Both the position numbers and the translations under genes were made by a program. The notes beneath the pieces are model-generated. The model did not search any database and had not been told where the DNA came from. It saw only the letters and a list, made by a program, of their open reading frames with translations. Positions 10,852 through 23,439 of a stretch of 64,000 nt of DNA are shown here, piece after piece. The stretch is from NCBI GenBank assembly GCA_928085145.1, contig OV725083.1:39803728-39867727 (forward strand), given 5' to 3'. The stretch comes from Nezara viridula. Its lineage: Eukaryota; Arthropoda; Insecta; Hemiptera; Pentatomidae. Positions within the stretch are counted from its first letter, which is position 1, and each line of letters begins with the position of its first letter.

Positions 10852-11700
10852 CCCTCCCCCGTTCGTAGTCCCAAACCCAGTCCCTTCAGATCGGCTTTAA
10901 CGTAATATTTTCACCTTCACTTCAGTATACCCCTCGGACGTTTACCATTCGGTACAGCAAATATTAACATTAAAATGGACGTTGTCTCACCCAAATCCAA
11001 CCCTCTTTCGGTACGCATTACCTCTCTAATGGCCAGGTCTAATGCCGAATTAAATAGGTCAGGCAAAAGAGAATCCCCCTGTTCTAAGCCCGAACAAACC
11101 TCAAATTTTTAGAACAGATTATTACCGATTCTAACTTTATTGAGTGTTTCCCGTAAAGCACATTTACTAGATTACTAATTTTTTTGGAAACCCCTGCTCG
11201 ATTAGAATATTATACAGTTTCTGGCGGTCAACAGAATCGTAATCCTTTTTGAAATCGATATATAGCTGGTGAACAACACCGCTGTAATTTTTCTCCAATA
11301 TTTGTCGTAAAGAAATATTTGATCAATAGTCGAACGATTCCGTCTAAATCCGCATTGGTAGTCTCCGATAATTTCCTCGCCGTATTCCGTGATTCGACTG
11401 GTTAAGATTAAAGTGAATATTTCATAACATACCGGAAGGAGTGAAATTCCTCGATAGTTATTACAATCCGTCCTCGGTCTCTATTTGTGAGTCGGAATAA
11501 GAATAGATTCTTTCCATTCTTCAAGTAATTTCTCATTATCATCTGATCTTTTTAACCAACAAATGTATTTTAGAAACTCCAGCTTCCCCTCATGCCTTAA
11601 TTAGTTCAGTATGGATATTATCGGTTCCCGCTGCTTTGTAATATTTTATTTTTCCGATAGCTACTTCAACTTCCTCTTTACTCGGATATATTACTAGTAT
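10852..11700 (-). pseudogene. RTE-like LINE reverse-transcriptase core, internally deleted
   Basis: Read on the minus strand, the segment encodes reverse-transcriptase landmarks: AIGKIKYYKAAGTDNI near 11670, a NNYRGISLLPVCYEIFT-like stretch near 11440, and DYQCGFRRNRSTIDQI at 11363-11316 (the conserved QxGFRxxRST block). Several stop codons and frameshifts interrupt the frame. Near 10980 the frame jumps from the RT palm region directly to the LIFAVPNGKRPRG tail, so roughly the last third of ORF2 is missing. It is a dead LINE of the same family as 10.2 and 58.5 kb, in opposite orientation to the former. Confidence 0.75.
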
Positions 11701-11953
11701 GAACATATTATTATAGTATTTATTTTACTACTTGCTTTTGGGTCCTTTTCATATTTGTATTTTGGCTTATTTATATTCTTCTGTCTATACCTTATATTTC
11801 TGATGATTTTTTTTTTCAATTTTCGACTCTCATAATGTGGTTAGGTCTAAACGTCGGCAAGCCTAATAATCCATATATAGTTGTAAATCCTGACTATTTG
11901 TCATCCTCATGAAATATTAAGTTTCTGTTATTTACATTATGTATGTATGTATG

Positions 11954-12015
<62 letters not shown>

Positions 12016-12335
12016 GCTAAGAGCTATACTTAATAAAGTATTGGATGAAAAATCTACTCTACTAATGGTAGCATTGTGGGAAGGGTTTCCTCTTTATCGA
12101 TCCCTTCTAATACAACCCCCTGATAAGATTAAAGCTGACACTGATAAAGATTAATGGACACATCCCTCCCTTCCCTTGCTAAAACAAAGGTGGCCTACCT
12201 TTCTATGAGGTATCCTAACCATAAACCATATCGGGCAAAATTATTGTATTGTTATACTTCATAACAGAAATTCGCCGAAACATGGTATGTTGGTAAAATA
12301 AGCTATTTAAACATTTTTAGCCTTAAACGTATATT
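11701..12335. other. Unassigned AT-rich DNA with (TA)n tract
   Basis: A GTAT repeat at 11940-11955 leads into a long (TA)n run at about 11956-12013. The open frame across it is a microsatellite artefact. Confidence 0.5.
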
Positions 12336-12812
12336 CCGTGGTACAGACCCCTTTTTATCGAATTGTTAACATCCGCCTGAAACTTGATAAGTAGTTTCAT
12401 CTCATCGTAACCTATAACTATTTACGAAAACTCTTGGGACGTTTTCAATCTGAAGATCGGCAAAAATTTTCCATTTACTTAGGTACTAAAAACTAGTAAA
12501 TATACATGTGCTTTCTTTTTGGATCGTATAATTTGATCACAAAATCGAGAAAGTGGCCTTCAAAAATATTGAGCCGTTTGACGTGACCTCGTACACCCCA
12601 AATTTTCAAAATAACGCGGTTATATAAGACAAACCGTCCAATATTTTTGTAAACCACTTTTTTATCTATTTTGTGATCAAATTATCTTACGATCCAAGTA
12701 GAAAGCAAATGTTTTATGTTATTTACGAGTTTTTAGTACGTAATTAAATAAACAAAGTTTGCCCCTCTCCAGATTGAAAACTCCCATTTCTAAGAGTTTT
12801 CGTAAATAAAAT
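12336..12812. repeat. Family D foldback element, right end truncated
   Basis: Starts TATTCCGTGGTACAGAC and shows the same arm-centre-mirror-arm order as 7312-7858, ending in CTAAGAGTTTTCGTAAATAA without the last ~50 bases of the right arm. The left terminus has lost the exact AGTCCGTG by point changes. Confidence 0.65.
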
Positions 12813-13205
12813 AGTGCTAGAAGTGGACTAAATTATTTCTCTACAGTAACATCCAAAACATTAATGAGATTTAATACTTTACGCTAATTTTAACCGTGAT
12901 GTTTAATTTACCTCTATTAATTACAAAATGTGTGCTCATAATATCAATTATTTATTAGCTCTGTGCATAAATAATTCTACCTCATACTGTTTAATACACC
13001 ACAAAGTACATAAATCGTTCCTAGCTTTATATGTAGTGATAAATTATTAAACTGGTCATTTACCTATCAGCCTAGAGATGTTAATTTTTCTGATCTTATT
13101 TTTTATCACTGTTAGCTCAGAATGATTTAATGACTGTAATTACTCGATTTGAGCACAAAATAGAGGATTAGAGAAATGATGATTTTTATTGTAACGCATA
13201 TTACC

Positions 13206-13293
<88 letters not shown>

Positions 13294-14474
13294 CATACAT
13301 TCACATATAGAAAAAAAAATGAAAAGATTCCTTCAGATGTACCAAATCTTTCAAAGCTTTCCCATGTCCATGTCGTCCGGTATTTTAAAACCATAAAATG
13401 TATTTTCTAGATAAAACGCATTTCTTGATGAAAGTTTCCTGAGTGTCGAGGTTAATATGGAATATTTATCTATATTTTTTAGGTTTTTAAAAATTTAAAA
13501 TATTGCTATTTATTATGTTATACTGCAAAATAAAAATCTTCTGAAAAGGTAAAGAAATGAGAATAACCGAGCCTTCGTGTGCGTTGTAGGCGCCTGAGGC
13601 GAGAGTTTTCTGGTGCCCAACACAAATTGGATAGTTGTCTGTCCATCTTTAAATAATCAGAAAATTTTTTTTTTTAAATAAAAGTTTCTAATTTCAAACC
13701 GGTATGCTGTAATTTAAATCAAGTAACCAACGCAGTTATTAGAATTTTATTTACTTTTTATTTTTTGGAGAAAGATAATAAAGCAATCCTTTTTTTTTTT
13801 TCTTCTTCTTTTGTTTATAAAGGTATCTTTTCAATTAACTTAAATAATTATTGAGCTATGATCAGAGATGGCAGTAATAAAAAAAATATTAGTGAACAAC
13901 TTTTATTTTAAGCTTAAAATAATATATTCTACCGCTATTTTAATTTTTTTTATGACTGCCACTCTGAACCATCGAGAACTCGTTATATAATTATGATATT
14001 TTTTATGTTTTTCATGTCATGTAATCAACATTTTTTTAATTACGTTTTTGTCATATTTAGTCTAAACCTAACATTAAAAATCTTAAAAAGATGTACACCT
14101 TAAACTTAATTTTTTTTAATAAAGTTACACATTTTCAAAGGCACACGGTTTCACCTATTGTGTTTATCGAATATGCTTTATTGAGAATGTATTCGAGGAT
14201 TTTAGTTTAATTATTTAGGAAAATTTATATTCAGGTTTTGCAATCATTTTTGTGTATCCAATGTTTAAAAAAAATTGGACTAATTATATTTTTTTAATAT
14301 TTTTAATCTATCTATCTATCCTTAAATTCCTTGAAAAAAATCCGATTTTGGAAATTTTTGAAAAAAATAACATCGAATTCGTTAACTGTTTTTAAATATG
14401 AATCGATACGTACCCAGGTTTCACTGTAAAAATAAGCTACAAAATTTGGAATTATTACTGCAGACTATCACTGT
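12813..14474. other. Unassigned AT-rich DNA
   Basis: A long (TA)n run occupies about 13211-13280 and continues into TACATA repeats. Poly-T runs occur at about 13791-13801. No coding or RNA gene is seen. Confidence 0.45.
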
Positions 14475-14487
14475 TATTATCTCCTAA

Positions 14488-14629
14488 TATAGACACATTA
14501 TTAGAGTAATACCACTGGGTAGTTTCTCAACATGTGTTTCATGTCATTATATCCATGTGCGAATTTACTAGGTGTATTTTTTGTATATAGTTGTAAATAT
14601 CATATAAATAAATTTTTAAAAAAAATATT
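14488..14629 (+). repeat. Jockey-family LINE 3' UTR fragment
   Basis: Contains TTAGAGTAATACCACTGGGT, AGTTTCTCAACA and the closing ATAGTTGTAAATATCATATA followed by an A-rich tail. These match the 3' UTR downstream of the Jockey coding remnants at 43.6 kb (minus) and 54.9 kb. No coding part remains. Confidence 0.7.
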
Positions 14630-14689
14630 TTAATACGAAGAAAGTTTCATCTAAATCAGAGCTGTATTGGTGAAGATATCGCAAATTTT

Positions 14690-14775
14690 AAATATTTTCA
14701 ATAATGGACCATTGTAATAGAAAAAAAATTCAAAATCTTATCCCCCTCTCAAAATTTGATTTTTTTTTTTTTTTT
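14690..14775 (+). repeat. Family A fragment (left end only)
   Basis: TCAATAATGGACCATTGTAA, a diverged linker and CCCCCTCTCAAAATTTGA match the first ~75 bases of family A, then it breaks off at poly-T. Confidence 0.55.
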
Positions 14776-15480
14776 AATTTCTAAATTCTAAAATGGTTTC
14801 AAGGAAAAATACAATCTTGATGATTCATCCTCAACCTTCAAGCAGAGTGGAAAATGTACTGCAAAATATCTCCCATTGTCCCTGTAATATGTTGATGCCA
14901 GTAATAAATATGACATTTAGCTCTGAGCCATTTAATTGAAGCGTTGGAAAAGAGGGGCAGAAGCCATGCAGTACGTGACTGGACAAGCCGTTACAGTTTA
15001 TGACCGGGACATGCTCGTTCATATTAACAGCAACCTCCTGGTTCTTCGCCCCATTCCGGAGCGAGCAGCCAGCAGCAGCACCGAGGCTATCGTCGTGTGA
15101 AAATGTTTAACCTTCTTCTTAACGGTCACTTTGCGAATCCATTTGCGACCTAGTTCTCAGGGGCCCGACGTTCTAATTACCTTCTCTCAGCTCCGAGCGT
15201 CGCCGATCTAGAAGATACCAGCATCTGTATCTGTTTTGTGACTGAGTGGTCAGTCAGTTCGATGGATAGGGCTGAAGCAAGATGGAATAAGGAGATGGAG
15301 TCGCTAGTTCAATTCATTACCTAAAAGTAACATTTATATCCACAAAAAAACTTTTTAATTAATTAGAAAAACAGTTCTTCTAAATTGTTAGCATTTTCAG
15401 TCAGGATAATATTTAGGGTGAACGCATCAGTTATTTACAGGGGGTACAGTGATGTATAGGTTGGACTTTAAATGTAAATA
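14776..15480. other. GC-richer unassigned island and minor repeat
   Basis: Bases 14935-15310 are markedly GC-richer than the flanks (for example a run of AGC repeats near 15065). The 63-codon minus frame has no recognisable domain. Bases 15420-15470 repeat the block seen at 10.09 kb. Confidence 0.35.
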
Positions 15481-15483
15481 GCC

Positions 15484-15650
15484 CTCATACCAGACTGAAA
15501 CGATTATAAACCGCTCGACGTTTTCGACTACTGCAGCACTTACTAGACAAACGCTCTAAACTTCCAACTATTTGCAAAAGACTCATATATATTACTATAA
15601 TAAGGCCTATTTGGACTTACGGGATCGAGCTTTGGGCCAGTATCTCCCAC
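15484..15650 (+). pseudogene. Jockey LINE ORF2 fragment
   Basis: Encodes the TRLKR...RRFRLLQHLLDKRSKLP...KRLIYITIIRPIWT region in broken frames. It is the same stretch as 43.9-44.1 kb (minus) and 40.64-40.80 kb (plus). It ends abruptly before the (TA)n at 15716. Confidence 0.65.
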
Positions 15651-15708
15651 CATTTAAATATTACATTTATACAAAAAGACATAATAAATTCATTAATGGC
15701 TTCTTTTT

Positions 15709-15773
<65 letters not shown>

Positions 15774-16915
15774 TAGATAGATACATACTTTTTAGTAAAT
15801 AATAATATTTTATTGAGAAAAAAAATACATTTTGCCTCAATTAAGGTCATTGAGTATTTAGGATGAATGAAACACCAAACATACCGTATATACAATAAAA
15901 GAAAAACAAGATTATAACGAAAGAAAAGAAAAGAAAGCTTGGAATAACAGAATAAGTCAAACATGAGACAACATGAAATAAAAAATAAATAATAACACAT
16001 TCATACTTATTTACAAATTTGATATGCCTAGAGATTTTTAGGACCATTACCTAAATTTTGTTTTATCAATTTTTTTCATTTAATTTTTTTTTTTAACTTA
16101 GAAATGAATACTCAACTCGATTCCATGTTTTTTGTAAGTGTAAATGCATTCGAGGATTTCGATTATTGTTTTTTTTTTCAATTGTTTAACTAATTAAATA
16201 TTGATTGAAATAAATCTTCATCTTATTGAAAATTTAGTTTAAAAAATGAATCGGACCTGAATGTATCCGGGTTTTCAATGTGATAAAATTTTATTCCGTC
16301 TGAATAAACCTTAATTCATGATTTTAAAATGTCTTGTAATTTTTATGTAATAATATTTTTACAGACTATGTAAAACATTCCATCTGTATGGAAATGTCAT
16401 CATACAATAGGAGTATTCTAAGAAACCAAGTACATTCCAATGTTTTTCTTTCCTCTCACACAGCGTACAATAGTTTTTCTAGCCTCTTTACAGCGCTGAC
16501 AGTGGACGCCATATTGAGAAATTGTGACTCACTCTGTGTCAGACCTATGCTAAGCAGTCCGTCCTTGTCATTACAATAATATATGTACATATTCAAATAT
16601 GGCGGATTACTATTAAGATGAAATGTCAACCTTCGGCTATGACAGACCGCCACCTGTCACCCAAACATGACAAGGGTTTGTATTTGCGGGGATGGTGTAT
16701 TAGGGAAATATATTGGAGTTTCATGGAAACGCGATGGCGTTCAAAATCGTGTCACTGTTTGCGAAAACGCTTCTAGTGCCAAAATTTAAAATCGCTGAGC
16801 TTTTAGCCGGTGACCAAAGGGGCTTATATATCATATATTTAAAATGAGATATTTGTGAGAATTTTACTAACAAACATTCTTGAGTGGTTTCGAAGATCTT
16901 GGATTTAGCGTTTTC
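15651..16915. other. Unassigned AT-rich DNA with (TA)n and GATA repeats
   Basis: A (TA)n run at about 15714-15771 passes into GATA repeats at 15771-15783. Frames reading YIYIYI come from this microsatellite. Bases 16380-16760 are somewhat GC-richer but contain no recognisable gene. Confidence 0.45.
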
Positions 16916-16917
16916 AT

Positions 16918-17357
16918 ATTAGTCCCTAGTAAAGACCCCTTTTTATCAAATTATTACCATCCGCCTGAAACTTCGTTTAATAGCTTCATCTCATTGTAAC
17001 CTGCAAATAGTTTATTTACGAAAATTCTCAGAATCAGTGCGTTTTCTCAGAATCTGAGGATCGGCAAAATTTGTCTATTTAATTAGGTACTAAAAACTCG
17101 TAAATACCCATTTGCTTTTCAATTGAATCATAAGATGATTTGATCACAAAATCGAGAAAAAAAGGAGACCAATATAGTTGGAGGTCACCTTTTTTTCGAT
17201 TTTGTAATCACATTATCTTACGATCCAAGTGGAAAGCAAATCGGTATTTACGAGTTTTAGTACCTAATTAAGCAGACAAAGTTTGCCGATCTCCAAATTA
17301 AAAATTCCCCAATAAAATACTTTTAGGTTACAATGAGATGAAGCTATTCACGAAGTT
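16918..17357. repeat. Family D foldback with central deletion
   Basis: AGTCCCTAGTAAAGACCCC opens the left arm. The centre has lost the ATTGAGCCGTCT-like palindrome, leaving GACCAATATAGTTGGAGGTC between the arms. The mirror arm ends GATGAAGCTATTCACGAAGT at about 17356. It is shorter than the 547-bp copy mainly by that central loss. Confidence 0.65.
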
Positions 17358-18530
17358 AAGTTATATAACATGTGTAACATTTTAGTACAGGTAACTTAAA
17401 TTTTAAGTCTTTCTCAAAATATAAAATATTTTAGTATTAGTAGTTCCTTTCTTTAGGCCCATTACCTTAAGCAACCAAACATACTTAAAGGTATCACTTT
17501 GAGAACTGATAAGTCAACGTTGCTCGTCCTCAGTGAAAATATATTGTCTAAAACTTTTTTTTAATTTTATTATTTATTCATTTTTTTATTAGTTGAAAAA
17601 AAACTGCCACATTGGAGGGCACCAAAACTAATTGTGGATTTTTGGCATAATATTGAGCGCGAGTATGCTCGACCTTAAACAAAATACAGCTACAAAGAGA
17701 ACTGTGGTTTATACATAACGTATGTTTAATAAATGTACTTATTCATATTGTATGATGGATCACTATTAAATCGATATTTAAACCTTTAGATACGACTGGT
17801 TCGCTTTATCGATTTTTCAAAATTTATATATTTTCTGACGTAAAGTTTTGCAAAAATGTGCCGCAATCATATCATTGTTAACTTTGTATTGGTTTTACTC
17901 CCTAAAATAATAGCGACAAATTTCGTATATTGTATAATAAACCTTAACCCTTCATATTAGAATATGAAAGCTTATTGTTCATTGAGTATAATGATTGAAT
18001 TATAAGATTTAGTTACAATACATTTTATAATTTAATTAAATTATTAATAATTTTTCCTTTTTTTTCAGATAGTATTTCCAAAATTGAAACCAGTGCGGGC
18101 TGAAATGTTAGCCGTAAGTATGCTATGCTATATTACGTCATATATGACCCATTTTTTTAATGGTGATATCAACACCAATTATGATGATTTTGCTATGTAT
18201 CTAAGTTTCGTCTTATTATATTTATATTGATGAATTAAATAATGGAACGTGTGCACTTTATAAATGCATTAATAAAAAAAAGTTTAGGCTGTTAATGTTT
18301 TCGTAAAATGAAAAGATAAAGAGTAAGCTAGTCAAATTATGATAAAGGCAATTTTTTTTTTTCGAAATTAGAGAAATATTGGGACGGATAAATCGGATAT
18401 ACAAGATAGCTAAAATATGAATGTATCCTATTATGTCGCAAATTTAGTCAGGTTTAATTTCATATAGAACATTATTATTACTAGAACTAATAGTTTCACT
18501 GATATGAAAATAAAAATAGTTTTTAGTAGT
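17358..18530. other. Unassigned AT-rich DNA with a small retroelement fragment
   Basis: Bases 17570-17640 (TTTTTTATTAGTTG followed by CTGCCACATTGGAGG) match the minus-strand insert repeated at 49.55 and 50.13 kb. The rest is unassigned. Confidence 0.4.
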
Positions 18531-18534
18531 CTGT

Positions 18535-19400
18535 GGCTGATGTCCCTTTAAAGCAAATTATAAGTACAGAGTAAATATCAGTGTAGCCATACATAAATTA
18601 AGTATTTACAGAATAATAGTTATTTAAAAATAAAAATACAGATAGAAAGAGAATGAGGGAGGGATAAAAAAACACACACCTATATATATACTTATACATG
18701 TATAACCAACTCAGAAACTAGAATAATTATATATAAGTTAACAGAAATAGTCTATAGGGGTACGTAAAGAGTTCTCTTAGGTACATTTCATGAACAGTAT
18801 GATTGGTAAAGAAGTATATGTGTAAAGAGAGGAGAGGTTTGAAAGAGAAAACTGATTGTACGTGTTTAATATTAGAGAGAATAGAATTCCAAAGGGAGAC
18901 AGCTTTGATTACAAATGATTTGTCAAACTCAACAGTTCGGTGAGATGGAGGATAGAAGTCGGAAGTATGGGATCTAGTTGGACGGTATTGAATGGAGTAT
19001 TTGAATCGTAGGATGTGAAAAAGATAGGAGGATCGCTGAGTTCTGGTGACCTGTTATAATATAAAGGTAGCAAGGAAGTGCATACGGCGGTTGGATGGAT
19101 AGAGCCACTTCAACTCGGTGTAATATAAGTTGAATATAATATATAATATAAGTTGAAAACTGAAATAAATAGTATCCTTGAAACAAATATTGAAAGATTT
19201 GAGTGGGAAAACCTCCGTACAATAACTAGAGCAATTTAAATTCAAAGTACTAATGCATAGAGGAGTAAGATCGGTAAAGAACAACTTAAAAAACTGGTCA
19301 ATCAATAGCTCGTGATATGAAGGCAAGGAGGTTACGATGTGCAGGGCACGTAGCTTGGAATAATCCATGAGGAAGCATTTAAACAACAAAGGATGTCTCG
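18535..19400 (-). pseudogene. CR1/L2-like LINE ORF2 C-terminus
   Basis: On the minus strand, one frame reads YTELKWLYPSNRRMHFLATF (near 19130-19070). A shifted frame continues to RSHTSDFYPPSHRTVEFDKS and then VIKAVSLWNSI (about 18970-18880). The order LKWL-x-RR...TRSH...RT...F...S...LWNSL is the standard end of CR1/L2/RTE-type reverse transcriptases, where it lies after the thumb. Frameshifts and a short ATATAA-rich insertion near 19130 disrupt it. The 3' UTR probably extends to about 18535. The tail clade assignment is tentative. Confidence 0.6.
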
Positions 19401-20340
<940 letters not shown>

Positions 20341-20344
20341 TCTT

Positions 20345-20575
20345 AAAAAACTAAAAATCGGGCCTGCATACTGTAAGCCAGGGATTTTCATCATTTCATC
20401 CTCTTTGTAATAAGCTATTATTCAAAATTTTATCTTGACGCGACACCGTATTAGAGAGGCGAAAAAGAAAAAAACAGTGTCGAAAACCAAACCATAACTA
20501 GTTTTATGGAAGACATGGATTAAAATATCTTATAAACTAAAAACCTGACCTGCATACTGTAAACGAAGGATGTTT
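20345..20575. repeat. Family M repeat, two partial copies
   Basis: CTTAAAAAACTAAAAATCGG followed by GCCTGCATACTGTAAGC recurs about 180 bases later as CTTATAAACTAAAAACCTG plus GCATACTGTAAACG. Relatives in the other orientation are at 38.85-39.0 and 63.36-63.53 kb, which also share the CGACGTCGCG-like motif (here GACGCGACACCG). Non-coding. Confidence 0.55.
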
Positions 20576-20835
20576 TCACTTCTATTGTATGGTCTATAGC
20601 ATACACATTAGTTGTTTTTTTTTTTTTATTAAGTTTCTTATTGTTTTGTAAATTTAAGATATGACATGTAAATTCTAAAAGCCACACCCAGCTATAACAA
20701 ATAGCAGTATATAAAGCATTCACTTAAAGGACAGTATAAGGTTAGACCTCTTTAAAGCAGTAAACAGAGATAAGCTACACATCTCACATCAACCGCCAAA
20801 CAAAAAATGTTAAAAAGCCTTAAGTATTGTATAGC

Positions 20836-21115
20836 ATTATGTGCCTTTCAGTTGACAGAATGTCCAACTCCAATTTCAACATTCTTGAGTAATTTAAGTG
20901 ATATTTCTAGTTAGAATTTATAATATCTGTACAGACAGTGAGTATGTTGATTCCTGAGTATGTGATTGCACTGTTGAAATATAGAACTGTGAATAATGAT
21001 TTCTTTTATTCTCAGTTCTATATTTCAACTGTGAATAAAGGTATTCATTTTCCCACTAGAAATATCAATAAAAAATTTTGAAATTAGAGTTAGTCATTCT
21101 TTCAACTGAAAAGCT
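20836..21115. mobile_element. Palindromic (foldback) element, family N
   Basis: The left arm CCTTTCAGTTGACAGAATGT is mirrored by the right arm GTCATTCTTTCAACTGAAAAG. A nested inner pair is GTTGAAATATAGAACTGTG and CAGTTCTATATTTCAAC, about 25 bases apart. A half copy lies at 42.03-42.19 kb. No coding capacity. Confidence 0.65.
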
Positions 21116-21257
21116 CATTTTTTCTACTTTTTTTAATATTACCTATTGGAAAAAAAAATGAAATCAATAATACTGACTTAACTTATAAATTATTTTGTAG
21201 ATTCATTTTAAAAAATTATGATAATGAATTATGTCTGTTTTTTTTAAATTACTAATA

Positions 21258-21434
21258 TCGGGCTACTCCAGCACTTACTAAACAAACGCTCTACCCCTAT
21301 AATTACAAAAGTTCACAATAGTTTTTAAATATACATTACTAAAATTAGGCCTATTTGCACTGAAGGAATTGAGCTTTAGGGTTCCGCTACACCATCGGAT
21401 TCCTATCGTATTTATTCATTATAATCCAAAATCG
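21258..21434 (+). pseudogene. Jockey LINE fragment, upstream part of a split copy
   Basis: Encodes the same region as 15.48 kb (QHLLNKRSTPI...KRLIYITIIRPIW, frames broken) and runs to CCAAAATC, where the Jockey sequence is interrupted by the inverted-repeat element at 21.43-21.84 kb. Confidence 0.65.
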
Positions 21435-21838
21435 TAATGATATGTAGATCGTTGAGAATATGAAAAGAAGTTGGTCGGGAATGCGGTCAAATTAAATACT
21501 ATATATTATAATAATATTTTATTGGTTGCGCTTACATTACATTTTACATTTTAAACTTACACGCTAATTTCACCTTCATTTTTATTTTTGTTGGTATCTT
21601 CTATATTTGTATATTACTTCATATTTTAATTATACTATAACCCATTACATCACTGATAGCATCATATATATTCAATAAATAAATAAAATAATATCTACTA
21701 ATAATTCATTTATTTTTTTTTTTATGAAGTACCAATTTATATTTTGTAGCCCTGATAAAGACATATACAGTAGAACGCAACCAATAAAATATATTACAAT
21801 ATATAGTATTTTATTTGACCGGCCAACTCCTCATAATT
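21435..21838. mobile_element. Inverted-repeat element inserted into a Jockey copy
   Basis: The left arm AGTTGGTCGGGAATGCGGTC, continuing through ATACTATATATTATAATAAT and TTTTATTGGTTGCG, is mirrored by the right arm ACGCAACCAATAAAATATAT ending GGCCAACTCCTCAT. The right arm has CCCTGATAAAGAC upstream, aligning with the decayed ribozyme box of the 31.9/56.1-kb family, whose outer ends share the GG-TC-GGG-TGCGGTCA signature. AAATC flanks both sides as a possible target duplication. The interior has no protein. Confidence 0.6.
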
Positions 21839-22090
21839 CGAAATCCTCAGTACTATTTACTTCGTTACAAATAAAATCAAACAGAACGTCTTTAATTTGT
21901 CTATATATTTCCGATTCGTCCCAATCGGTCTTTGTATTTTAAACTTTATAACCATCCGTATCTTCTCTACCTCGGCGATCTCTGATCACTCTCTGAGGAG
22001 TATGAAAAGAACATGGCCTCGTGTTCTCCTGTCTTAGATATATTATTGGAGTGCCATCAATGGGTAGTTTCTCAACAGGTCTTTTTATAT
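21839..22090 (+). pseudogene. Jockey LINE fragment, downstream part of the split copy
   Basis: Resumes with the region equivalent to LNAPYFVTNKI...DLAQS and reaches CTGAGGAGTATGAAAAGAAC (the RRLKRRW end), then the 3' UTR block AGTGCCATCAATGGGTAGTT. It is heavily mutated. With 21258-21434 it makes one LINE copy cut by a later insertion. Confidence 0.65.
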
Positions 22091-23089
22091 TAGGAAATTG
22101 AAAGTGGGAAGGGTATTAAAGCGATATATGAAAAAAGAAATAGAATTACGTTATTAACAGGATCGGGTAAGAAATGATTGATCTGGTGTATGCTCAGCAT
22201 ATATGAGCTATATGTTATATGTGAAGTATATATGTATAGTAAAAGAGAGGAACAGAGGGAGAGAAAGAGTATTTATAATACAAATCTATTGTATTTATAA
22301 TATAAAGAATATTTAAATAATACAAAGACAGGAATACTGCCACAAGAATTAAATCCGTGGAATTCTCTGAAAAACCGAACCATCACATTCCTCTAACTCT
22401 TTGCCAGTATTTCCATTTAAACTAAGTTTCCAAACTGGAGTTTTCCCCTTACTCCTCCCCCTCTCCCTCCCCTCAGCTTAAAACTTTTATCCCCCAATTT
22501 CGTTTCCCTTTATTTGTTCTAAAATTTCACTGTAATTTAAGTGAGAGTTTACAGCCATTATTTGTATGTGTTCAAGCTTTAGTCCTTTTTTTATTATTCT
22601 TACTCTTTTAAAAGGGAAATAACCGGAGAACTTCTTATAGGCCCTTATAGCGATTTTTAAATAGGTTAATATCCAATCTGCTCAGGTAAACTGCACCATT
22701 CGGAAAATTACTTTTGATTTAAAATGCTAAGTGATTCACTTTATCCCCTTCTGAATTTTATATATTTTTCTCTCCAGGCTTAGAAGTTTGATATGCTAAT
22801 TTACTTTTCAATTAAAAATTAAAATTAGGTTTTTAAAACAATAAACAAAAATAATAAAAGTGAAACTTGATTGGTGACTAATTGGCAACCCGAAACGTAG
22901 ATGGGACCATGCTGTAGATATAAGATAAGAGTCGAACCTTCGGGTTCGGTTAACCTTATGGATTTTGACAATTATTAGTCACTTAATTTTTAACATTGTA
23001 TTGTACAGTATTTCAGCCCGTCGAGTCAAGTCGAATCCATCTAGATGACATAATTTTAGTGTTAGCTATTCGGTTCAGACCTTTTTTAA
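22091..23089. other. Unassigned DNA with a short RTE-like tail
   Basis: Bases 22890-22970 (CGTAGATGGGACCATGCTGT, then AACCTTCGGGTTCGGTTAAC) match the last codons and 3' end of the RTE-like LINE at 10.4 and 58.7 kb. The remainder, including a C-rich stretch at 22445-22500, is unassigned. Confidence 0.45.
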
Positions 23090-23091
23090 TA

Positions 23092-23430
23092 GTAATAATG
23101 CAACCACATGAAAACGCTTGTTGACAAACTACCCATTGGCGGCACTCTAATAATATATTTACATAAGTAGATCACGAGGTCATCTTCTTTTCAGACGCCT
23201 CGGAGGGTTATCAGGGATCGAGGAGGAAGCAAGAGGGTTCGGAGGGTTCTGGAGTTTGTATGGAAGGATAGGTATCTGGATTGGGCCAAATCGCTAACAT
23301 ATGAAACATTAAGATCTTTAAGGGTGATTTTATTTGTGACAAAGTAGGGAGCGTTGAGGATTTTACGAAGGATTTTGGATTGTAAGGATTGGATACGAGA
23401 GGAATTCGATGGTTTAGTGGAGCCTTAAAG
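23092..23430 (-). pseudogene. Jockey LINE C-terminus and 3' UTR
   Basis: On the minus strand it encodes GSTKPSNSSRIQSLQSKILR, then LNAPYFVTNKI and DLAQSRYLSF, ending in the degraded RRLK...EDDLVI end. The 3' UTR block AGAGTGCCGCCAATGGGTAG follows to about 23092. A deletion near 23270 shifts the frame. Confidence 0.75.
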
Positions 23431-23439
23431 CTCACGGTT

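Noticed and set aside
13209..13394. Open frames reading Tyr-Ile repeats across (TA)n tracts (also 11.94, 15.71 and 62.06 kb)
   Set aside because: They are translations of microsatellites; length comes from the lack of stops in TATATA, not from a gene.
19054..19389. 111-codon minus-strand frame as a host gene
   Set aside because: It is one shifted frame of the CR1/L2-like LINE tail; the conserved residues continue in other frames.
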